Shown piece by piece: positions 22,370 through 34,300 of a stretch of DNA of 64,000 nucleotides. Origin of the DNA: Chondrosia reniformis (Eukaryota; Porifera; Demospongiae; Chondrillida; Chondrillidae); contig OX359189.1 of the NCBI GenBank assembly GCA_947172415.1, positions 1,634,501-1,698,500 of the forward strand, read 5' to 3'. The position numbers were made by a program, and so were the translations under genes. The notes beneath the pieces are model-generated. The model saw nothing but the letters and a program-made list of their open reading frames with translations, made no database searches and was not told the DNA's origin. Numbering within the stretch: position 1 is the first letter of the stretch; each line of letters begins with the position of its first letter.

Positions 22370-25300
22370 ATGGATCAGAGCGATCGGCTTCGAAGTCAAG
22401 GTGGGGAGCTCGATCGCGATGGACGAGGAGATCTAGAAAGAAAAGGTACCGGAATATTATACATAAAAATTATACATGTAGTGTTAGTACATTATGTACT
22501 GTGTCGTCATAGATTGTGCGTGATCTCTGGTATAATCGATTTCCCGCCAACTTGTTGGTATTCGTATATATATGTACTTAAAGGAGTCTGAGTATATGCA
22601 AATCAGTTTATTGCTCCTATTTTAATATTTCCATTCAGAACATCCAGTCTCCACTTCACTAGTCCAAAAGAAAGGTATATCAATTCAAGACTTGTTGCCT
22701 TACTCCACAAGGTTATCTCACAAGTTACTTCCACTGGGAGTAGCACTTGGAATTGCCGATCATGCTAATGGTATTCTAGCAGGCTATGGAACACCTCAAC
22801 ACAAGTGTATCTTAATACTTACTAAGTGGTTAGAGGTTACTGCAGATCCAACTTGGAAGGAGTTTTGTGAGAATCTTAGACAACCTGGTCTTGAGATGGT
22901 GAACCTTGCTAATGAAATAGAAGAGAAACACTGTCCACATACTTCAAGTGAGTTTCCACTTTAATCTAACACACTTGTATAACTGAAGACTTAGTGAGTA
23001 TCATTAAAGAATTAAGGAGTGCTTAACCGTGTTAATGTGAAACAAGAAATTCTCATCACATGTATGTATGAGTACAGTAGTTAAAGTTGTTTTTAATGTA
23101 TACCTCAAACAGAAGACAAGCATTAAGTATGTATTTACAATCGTATCATTTGTTTTAGGTGGTGCACATAGGAACGATCCTATAGTTCCTACAACATCAC
23201 CTCAATCATTTTCAACTCCTCACAAGAGGACCACAAGTTCTGATCACACATCATCCTCCCCCAAAAGATACAAGAGGAACTCGGACAGTGCTCCAAGTGG
23301 AACTAGATCAGGTCCTTACATTTCATTGCAGCACACAGCAGATAATAGTGAGTGGAAATAAAGTTATCGGTTTGCATGTACCTCTGATAACAGGGTTTAC
23401 TGGATGTTAATAGCTTATAAAACCATTCAGCAAGGTAAATTTTCCATGAGTAAAGTGATAATCTTTACGCACTAGAGAACAAATTTCAAATTGCAAAAAA
23501 TTTACTTTTCTAGTTGATATTTTATCTTAATCATTTGATATTTGATTCTGGTTTTGATTAAAGCTTTAAGATCCACTTTCAAATTGATAGTATTCATATT
23601 ATTTCCAGGTCAGACTCTTATAGATAACATCCAGAATGTTTAATTCATGTAATTGTGTTTAAATTTGCCCAATGGGTATACCTGCTTTAGGGTCCCTTCC
23701 AGTTCCCAGTAGCTATGGCTACGCTCTTTTGGGAGAGTAGTTACTATTGTGTTCTACTACTAACAGTTTTGTCTTCACACTCTCTCTCCCCTTCTTCTAA
23801 GGAGTGAGGATAGTAAATTCCATCAGGGCTTCATCCAGAATTTTTGTAAGGGAAGAGACAAAAATTGACTTTTTAAATTATTGCAAGGGCAGTGTCATAC
23901 CTTGATAAAATAGTTAAGTGGCATACATGTAAATCCAAAGGGGTGGGGATGAATGTCCCACCTCACCCCCCCCCCCCCCCCCCCCGCCTTGAATGAAACC
24001 CTGTCCATGTATCAATGACTAACTTCCTGTTCTTTCCATTTCATATCATTTCTTTACCATTGCTACAGGTGAAGTATCCATCTCTTCACTGATGAATTAT
24101 CCTCAAGATTTAGTAGATGCTCCAGTTAAACACCAGGCAGGTCCATCTTCCTCATCTGGAAGGCCCCATTCCTCTCTCCTTCCTCTAACACAGGCAGGTC
24201 CATCTTCCTCGCCTGGAAGGCCCCACTCCTCTCTCCTTCCTGTAACACAGACTGGTCTGCCTCCCGGAGAGGAAGCACTTCAAATACAACACATTCAGCA
24301 GCTGACACACTCAAGTGCAACACATCACATGAGACAGCCAGCTCCATCCAACCTGACACTGGGAAATTGGCCATCAGTACTCCCTATACAAGGGATTTAC
24401 CCAGCACCAACTCCCAACTCACAAGTGGCTGGTTATTTCGGACCACCTTTAGCAAACTCTCTCTATCATTCAAATCCATATTTGGGTCACAGTGCTCAGC
24501 CATACCAGAGGCAGCAACCAGCACCACATCCCTCAGTTCCTGAGGGGGAACTCCCTTCTCAACAATTAGCACCACAAACATTCCCCTTACCTCAAGGAAG
24601 ACTTACAATGCAACCACAATATGCCCCACAGGAGATGGGCAATAGTGTAATGTACCAACACACCACACCCTCCAACCATCCCCAGACACACCCATCAGTG
24701 ATACAATACCCACAAGGACCACACCCTCCAGTGATACAATACCCACAAGGACCACACCCTCCAGCCACACCCCCTAGGTCATATGTGAGCCCTCATTCAG
24801 AGCAGCAGATGACAAGACCTCCTCTACACTCAGTACCTACAGAGACACATCAATCTCAAGTGGACCCATTCCCTCACTACTTACGTCCTCCTGTTAGAAG
24901 TGCTCTGTTTCTAGAAGAACCTCATCAGACGAGTCCAAGATCCTCTCAGTTACCTCATCAGACGAGTCCAAGATCCTCTCAGTTACCTCATCAGACGAGT
25001 CCAAGATCCTTTCCATTACCTCATCAGACGAGTCCAAGATACTCTCAATTACCTCATCAGACGAGTTCAAGATACTCTCCGTTACCTCATCACTCTATAA
25101 GACATGTTGCACATGATAATTCAGTGTCACTCCAGCCACTAATGCAGTCTCAACAGGTTTGTTGTGTACGTATGTTATTCCATATCTCTCAGACCTTTAA
25201 TTGTAAAGAGAGTGTATTCACTTTATTCTCATTTCCTTCCTCATCTTGTCATACAGAGGGATATATCAGATACCTACCAGCCTCTCAGTGATCTCCTTCA

Positions 25301-28300
25301 CAAGTACTACACTGATAAGATGAAAGTGGTCTCCACTGATACAGATATCATGTTTATAGAGTTGGCTGTGGTTGGCAGAGAGAAGAGACTTCGCAAGAAA
25401 CAAGATCTCTGTGACTTTCTACAAGCAGCTATTGAAGGAATAGACATTATTCATGAAAGGTCTAAAACAATCCAATACGAGGAAATTTTAAGCTACGATG
25501 AGCAAAATTCTGGGAAACGAATTATAATCAGTGGAGCTCCTGGTTGTGGAAAGACAACCCTTTCTAGAAAGATCTGTAAAGACCTTTGTTCTCAGGAGCT
25601 GAAGAATGACTATAGACTAGTCATCCTGGTACACCTTCGTGAGTTAAGTCTGCATGTGAAAGAAGAAGAGCTCCAGCTTCACCATCTCCTAAAGAAGTAT
25701 GCTTCTGATAGGGTGAATATTCAGCTCATTAGAAAAACAATAGAGGAGACCAATGGTAAAGGAGTGATCCTTGTTCTAGATGGCTATGATGAGATATCAG
25801 ATGATATGAAGAAGAGCCAATTCATGCAGAACATTCTCAAAAGCTCTTCCCTGTATCTCAATGAGTGTGACATAGTCATCACCTCCCGTCCTGTTACCAT
25901 GCCAGAGCTCCTGTCAAGCCTGGAGGGACCTGGTGTCCATGTTGAAATACTGGGTTTCAAGATAAAGCAGATCCATTCATACATCAAGAGCTACTTCAAC
26001 CAAAATGGGCAACTTGCAGCTAAACTGATAGAGAAACTGAAAGGTCTACCTTCAGTTTGTGGAATGTGTCGCATTCCAGTGATCCTTCAAATAGTCTGCC
26101 GAGTGCAGGAGTACTCGGGAGAAGCTGGCCTCCCTCATACAATGAGCGGAATCTATGAGAAATACATTTGTGGACAGTTGATAGAATTCATACAATCAGT
26201 TAATCCTCTGATCCAAGGAGTGTCTGTAACTGACCTTCTCAATCTTCCCAGTAATGTATTCCCTCACTTTAAAGAGCTGTGTGAAATGGCTTACAAGTTT
26301 TCTGTCAATCAGAAGCTTGTACTGTTACAGAGTGACCTCTCTGATGCCCTAAGAGGCTCCGCCCACAGGGGAAGCATTTATGGGCTGTTATTTTCAGAGC
26401 AGGTAGATGAAATGTTTATTGCCAACCTGCTTGAGTTGTACATGTTTACTCACAAAACAGTACAAGAGGCACTGGCAGCAGTTTATGTTGCTAAACAGAC
26501 CCCAGAGAAACAGTGGGAGATCTGGAAGGAGCAGTTTGGAAGGATGGAGATGGTGGAGGTGTGGAAATTCTATTGCGGATTTACTAAACTGCTCCACTTT
26601 GACCTCTTAAAGCTGGTTAATAGCAAGTCTCGGCAGTCAGAAAGAGAGAAGAAAGCTCTACCTCCCCTGCTGATGATCTCCCTTTATGAAGCCGACAGTG
26701 AAGATCTAGCTAGAGCAGTCTTCACAGATGCCATGTTCAAGAGCATCACATTTTCATCATCTTCAGCATATGAGACAGCCATCTTGGGTTACTGTCTCCA
26801 ATTCAACTCCAACATTGAAAAGCTTGAGTTCAAAGCCAAAAGGTCTCCCATTCAAGTGGAACTTGCACTTCCAGCTGTACTAGCTCACAAGAACCTAAAG
26901 GAACTGACAATACAATCTCTTGGAAAGTCTGGTATGTTTGTATATATACTTTATATTTGATTATTACTGCAAGTATAGAGGCCCAGTTCCTGCCAGCCTT
27001 ATTCTTAACATAGAGATCTCTCTTTCTGCTTCATTTGGCTTCTTTAAAATATTCCATGGCTTATACCGTAAGCTCAAATCTTTAACATGTGATGAATTTT
27101 GTTATAATATTTTGTGTGGAAATATTTTGCTCCACCTGACATGAAAATATTTATACTGGAAATCTTCCAATTATTTTAAAGTTGGCAATATGGCTGCACT
27201 TCGTGGCAGCTCACATGACATGTAACAAATTTATTACTAAAGTACGTACGTATATGATAAGCGAGAAGACTTTAATTTTGATATACAATTTCCCAGATAG
27301 ATAGTAACACCCCAGCCTGTCTTTATTTCACAAGTAATCAGGTATTCCTGTAGAATATGTAGTGACTTCTCTAGTTTTCAGACTAAAAGTTTGCAGTTAT
27401 GCAATACAGTGCATGGAACCTCCCTTAACAGCTACCTCCCAAAAGTGGCCACCTCCTTAATGCATACACATTTCCACAGTCCTGTTTGAAATCCCATTAA
27501 GCCTAATACTTAAGCACCCTCCTAATTATGGACACCTCTCTATTCCATATTCCGGACATTTTTATTTGCCCCAACATATATTTTTGTATACATTTATTCA
27601 CTGTATAATGCGGACAGTGCAAACTTAAATTATTATACTTAGTCTAGGTGTGTGAACATGTTACGCACAAAGCTCTAACCTGCGTTATTCAACTTTTTGA
27701 CTCCAAAATTGTGTATATGAGACCCCTGGATTTAGCATAGAGAGCTTCCATTATTCTCCTGTTTGTGAGGTTGGTTTTGACCTCTTTTACTGCAGCTGAC
27801 TCCCACTTCACCTGGTGTCCAGTGTCCCATGTGTGTATACTGCTATTCCATTCTTTTGATCATTTTTCTTCACTGCAGCCCAGTATTCATTCAATCGCTT
27901 CTCCAAAGTCCTCCCTGTTTCCCCAATGTTCATGTGGTCACAGGCATTTTAGGGCACCTCATAAACAACACCCTTCTTCTTTAGTTCTGGGGTAGGTTCC
28001 TTGACCTTCACTAGTGCTTCCCTGAGCTTATCTCTGGTACCACAGATGACCTCTGATGCCGAGTGGGTGAGAGACCTGTCCAATTTTTCTGTGATCCCTT
28101 GGATGTATATGGCAGGAATAAGGGCTTCAGCTTGCGTCTTTCTCCCTCTGTGGTGTTAGTGGGGTTTGTGGTGGTGGATCACCGTGTCAGGATGCTCCTC
28201 AGCAAACGGTCAACCGATCTGGGCAGTTCAGACAGGCACTTTGTCACATCAAACTTTCTCTGCCCTGCTCTTCAGGTACTTTATGATGCCTCTATTCACT

Positions 28301-31300
28301 CTATTCACTCTGGGGTGGTGGTGGGATTCTATAAGTTGAGATAGTGGCCTGTGTTTGTCTTCTTCCTGAACACAGATGTGAGGGTGTTGACGGCTTTCTT
28401 CTCCACTAGGACATCCAAGAATGCAACCTTGCTCCTCCATCATGAACTGAATAGAAGGCTGTTGGTTGTTGAGATGGTCATGAAATTCCTTCACAAGGCA
28501 ACCTTCGTGGGGCCAGACTGCATCCATATAGATCCATAGTCCATTGCTGCCTCTTGTACCTGTTGGAAGAAGGAACCTCCAAAATGGGAGTAGGTAGCTT
28601 CAAGGCACAGCTGGATGAGGGTACAGAGGTCACATGTAGGGATTGTGCTTCTGTCTGTTAGTGTAGTGTGGGGTCCTCTTGGAGCCGACATGCAATCACC
28701 TGGAGAGCATCATCCACGGATAATCTGGTGAACAGGATCACAACGTCAAAACTTGCCATGTGGTCACCTTACTAAAGGGGGTCTGATGGATACGTTCCAC
28801 AAAACCTGTTGAGTTTCGCACATGGGAAGTTATATTTCCAGACAGATCTACAGATTGAAACGTCTTGTAATATTAAATTGAAAGTTTCCCTGCTGTGATC
28901 TGCTCAAGAATTACTGTATCCCCTACTCATTAACATAACTACAAACCTTTATAGATGTAGTAGTAATATGTTGTAAAATGGTGTGTTAGATTATTATTCA
29001 TGTGTGTACATTTTGTGGTACAGTGTAATGGTTCTTGAAAATTTCTCCTCCATTGTAAAAAGTTTGCATTTATGGTATTCCTATCCATTTCTATGAAATA
29101 TTTACAATGCGACATTGTTCTATCACAACTTGCTTGGACAAAGCTGGTGCAGCTGGAATTGCAGTTGATAACCTTTGACTTGTGTATACACATATTTCAA
29201 GTGACATATTCAGCTGTCAAGGAAGTGTTAATGTCCTTTTCTGATCCAACCTCTATTCAAGTCTTCTAAACAAAATCTACTTGTGCTAGCTCATCTTCTA
29301 TACACACATGCAAATACTATATACAGATTATATGTATGTATGTACTTTATTTCTCATAGATTTGGATAAATTTGGGGAATGTCTGGAAAGTTGTGAATCC
29401 TCAAGTCTCCAGACCCTCAGGATAGGTGATATGGCTGCAGAATTTGCTATTCCTGTGTTTCTATCAGTCAGCAAAATGCCATTTTTAACAGAAATTGAAC
29501 ATACAGGAAAGAAAGTGACAACTACAGAACTTGAAAAAGGAATAAAAGAAGTATTGTATATTGCACTTTCCTCATCATGTGCATGCTTTACAATATACTT
29601 ATCCATATAAGTGTTGTGAGATTTGTAAGTATAAAAATCATTGAGAAAATGTTTGGGACCTAGAAAGAACATCTATTTATTCCAGGTATCTGCATTTTCC
29701 AAGTTTTAGAAAAGCAGATCTCACTCAAAGTTATTAACCAAATAACTAAATTCTTGTCCTGCTTGGGAGACCAATGTCCTATCGAAATGGCATTCACTGG
29801 TTATCTGTTTACATCATAGCCTTTACACAAGAGCTCAATTGTTCTTCCCCTATTAATGTGTGATGTAATGTATTTATTATTCTCATGAATTCTACATTTG
29901 TAATATTTACAATACTATGTAGAATTGTAATATTTACAATACTATGTAGAATTGTAATTTTATCACTTTGCCTGTATTACTGCAGATTTCATGTGACCAG
30001 TCAACATGTGATTTGATTGAGAAATCTCTAATGGAAAGTGCTTTAAAAAAGTTTCATTTCAGCATCCCAAGACCAAGTTTACCTAAATTGATGTTGTCTG
30101 TTATATGTGGTCTGTTGTGCAACAACAATCTGGTTTACTGTCGTCTAGAGAATGTCTTTCTAAGTATGCTATATGTATATTGCTTGCATTTGTTCACCTT
30201 GTAACATCATTAAATTAGGTTCAAATAAACCTTTGTGTGCCTTATTTATAACAACTGGTTTAAAGCCTATCTCAATGACAGTAGGGTAAGTAAATTAATT
30301 AATCAAATACATATAATTAAAATTAAGCTTTGGATAACATGGGAATATATGTATTACACGGGACCAAGGTTTCATCTTAATCTTTATTAATGACATTTAT
30401 AGTAGCTATCATTGTTGAAAATGCCTGTGGCAGTCCCTATCTTATACTACGTACGTCTACTAATTACTGAAAGATATTACACAGAATTTACCAGCAATGA
30501 CCAAAGGTCCTATTAAAAGTTGAAACACCATCTCCCAATCATTCTACATATGTGCCTCTGTCATGTTCCAGTTTGGTATAAAGATGTTTTTATTATGGCA
30601 AGCTGTTGTTGTAAATATTTGTATGTTTATCTGTATGGAGCTTGCTTGAAGTTGTATCTCTGTCTTCTCCTCCATTCTTCAATTCAACAAATCATTGCAA
30701 TGGAACAACAGAAGCAAGTGAGTGTGTCTTTCATATGTAAATCCTTGATGTTAGCAATGTTGGATAGATTGTGCAGTAATTTAATAATCAGACATGTACT
30801 TTGTGAATGTGCCTCTGTCATGTTCCAGTTTGGTATAAAGATGTTTTTATAATGGCAAGCTGTTGTCATAAATATTTGTATGTTTATCTGTAATGGAGTT
30901 TGGTTGAAGTTGTATCTCTGTCTTCTCCTCCATTCTTCAATTCAATAAATCATTGCAATGGAACAACAGAAGAAAGTGAGTGTGTGTTTCATATGTAAAT
31001 CCTTGATGTTAGCAATGTTGGATAGATTGTGCAATAATTTAATAATCAGTCTTGTACTTTGTAAATGTGCCTCTGTCGTGTTCCAGTTTGGTATAAAGAT
31101 CTTTTATAACATATGTTTTTGTGACAAACTAAATGATAAGCTTTCTGTAGTAATTTAACTACTGGTATATTTCAGGAGGTTTATGTCAGTAGACCTTTAT
31201 CAGCATAAGTTTACACCTCTAATATAAACAAACTGATGATGATGTATTATGATGTCATCAATGATTATGTAACAATTCTGAGATAAAAATGTATGATAAG

Positions 31301-34300
31301 AAGGTGGATTATTGACTTTGGGTAATTGATGGTGTTTTTGGAGCTACAAAGGGGTGCCAAATGCCATTAAGAATGAGTCCACTGTCCAAATTGGTGGTCC
31401 CCGGATCCACCATCAATAACCCACCTTTTTATCATATATTTTTTATCATTTTCGTACTACTATGGAAAGTTTATCATTTAGTTTGTCCTATAATGAACCT
31501 TTACTCTATCATATGTTTCTTTATTAATTGAGTTGCTTCCCACATAATCTACATTCATTTAATGGATGATTATTTATTATTATGTTCTTATATAGGTCAT
31601 TGTAAGTTGTCAGGTGAGAGTTGTACATTGGAGTGCAGCCCTTATCCTGACCAGCAGAAAAAAATACTGAAAGCTCTTACAAAAAGGCAATTGAAGATTC
31701 TGGACCTGACATTTTTAGTGAGTTAATGAGTGCATTACATCTTCCATATTAGTATAGCACTATCATGTTAGTAGGTATAGCATTATCACAAGGTCTACTA
31801 TGTTATCTGTATATTTATATTGTCTCTCTGTTACATGTTCCTGTAGTATAGATAGTGTGACTGCAGGAGTACATTACAAATTTCATATGCATATATGTAT
31901 GCATGGAAGTAACGTACATCACATAAAGTTATGTATACTGTATCCTCTATAGAAGAGAGTAAATGAGATTGAGCACTTTAATGTGGCACCACTTATGGGA
32001 ACGTTTCTGTCTGATAACCCATCATTGGAGAAGATTAGCTTGCGCTTGGTGGACTATACAGAAGAGTGTGCAACATGTTGTATAGTCAGTATACTGGAGA
32101 GCAGTACACAAGCTGATGTGACATACAGTGCTGAATGTGAGCTGTTAAGCATATTAGTACCCTTTCTATGTTGATAGATTTGCTGTATAGTCTTTGATGT
32201 TATTGTGTAAATTGTTTAGGCATGTGTGTTATTTTTTGATCATGTATAATTATTTAAGGAGCTGATGATGCATTATAGATGCACTCACATTACAATCAGA
32301 AGTACTAGACTAAAATACCTATGTATGTACGTACTTTATGTAAACTGTAGATGATTTACTGAGAGTTAATTACTAGAAACACTGATTGTGTAGTAATCAA
32401 TTAAGTATATGAATAATCAGACATGTACTTTGTGAATGTGCCTCTGTCATGTTCCAGTTTGGTATAAAGATGTTTTTATTATGGCAAGCTGTTGTCATAA
32501 ATATTTGTATGTTTATCTGTAATGGAGTTTGCTTGAAGTTGTATCTCTGTCTTCTCCTCCATTGTTCAATTCAATAAATCATTGCAATGGAACAACAGGT
32601 TTTGGTGAGTGTCTCTTTCATATGTAAATCCTTGAAGTTAGCAATGTTGGATAGATTGTGCAGTAATTTAATATGAATATTCTGACATGTACTTTGTGAA
32701 TGTGCCTCTGTCATGTTCCAGTTTAGTATAAAGATGTTTTTATTATGGCAAGCTGTTGTCGTAAATATTTGTATGTTTATCTGTATGGAGTTTGCTTGAA
32801 GTTGTATCTCTGTCTTCTCCTCCATTCTTCAATTCAATAAATCATTGCATGGAACAACAGGTTTTGGTGAGTGTCTCTTTCATATGTAAATCCTTGAAGT
32901 TAGCAATGTTGGATAGATTGTGCAGTAATTTAATATGAATATTCTGACATGTACTTTGTGAATGTGCCTCTGTCATGTTCCAGTTTAGTATAAAGATGTT
33001 TTTATTATGGCAAGCTGTTGTCGTAAATATTTGTATGTTTATCTGTATGGAGTTTGCTTGAAGTTGTATCTCTGTCTTCTCCTCCATTCTTCAATTCAAT
33101 AAATCATTGCATGGAACAACAGATTACAGTGAGTGTGTCTTTCATATGTAAATCCTAGATGTTAGCAATGTTGGATAGATTGTGTAGTAATTTAATATGA
33201 ATATTCTGACATGTACTTTGTGAATGTGCCTCTGTCATGTTCCAGTTTAGTATAAAGATGTTTTTATTATGGCAAGCTGTTGTCGTAAATATTTGTATGT
33301 TTATCTGTATGGAGTTTGCTTGAAGTTGTATCTCTATCTTCTCCTCCATTCCTCAATTCAATAAATCATTGCAATGGAACAACAGAAGCAAGTGAGTGTG
33401 TCTTTCATATGTAAATCCTTGATGTTAGCAATGTTGGATAGATTGTGCAGTAATTTAATAATCAGACATGTACTTTGTGAATATACCTCTGTCATGTTCC
33501 AGTTTGGTATAAAGATTTTTGTTATGGCAAGCTGTTGTCGTAAATATTTGTATGTTTATCTGTAATGGAGTTTGCGTGAAGTTGTATCTCTGTCTTCTCC
33601 TCCATTCTTCAATTCAATAAATCATTGCAATGGAACAACAGTTTCACGTGAGTGTGTCTTTCATATGTAAATCCTTGATGTTAGCAATGTTGGATAGATT
33701 GTGCAGTAATTTATAATCGGACATGTAGTTTGTGAATGTGCCTCTGTCATGTTCCAGTTTGGTATAAAGATGTTTTTATTATGGCAAGCTGTTGTCGTAA
33801 ATAATTGTATGTTTATCTGTAATGGAGTTTGCTTGAAGTTGTATCTCTGTCTTCTCCTCCATTGTTCAATTCAATAAATCATTGCAATGGAACAACAGGT
33901 TTTGGTGAGTGTCTCTTTCATATGTAAATCCTTGAAGTTAGCAATGTTGGATAGATTGTGCAGTAATTTAATATGAATATTCTGACATGTACTTTGTGAA
34001 TGTGCCTCTGTCATGTTCCAGTTTGGTATAAAGATGTTTTTATTATGGCAAGCTGTTGTCGTAAATAATTGTATGTTTATCTGTAATGGAGTTTGCTTGA
34101 AGTTGTATCTCTGTCTTCTCCTCCATTCCTCAATTCAATAAATCATTGCAATGGAACAACAGAAGAAAGTGAGTGTGTCTTTCATATGTAATACCTTGAT
34201 GTTAGCAATGTTGGATAGATTGTAATATGAATAATCAGACATGTACTTTGTGAATGTGCCTCTGTCCGTGTACCAGTTTGATATAAAGATGTTTTTAATA

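Noticed and set aside
27765..28344. Plus-strand frames in the NLR intron
   Set aside because: Antisense to the Penelope-like RT and nuclease pieces on the minus strand.
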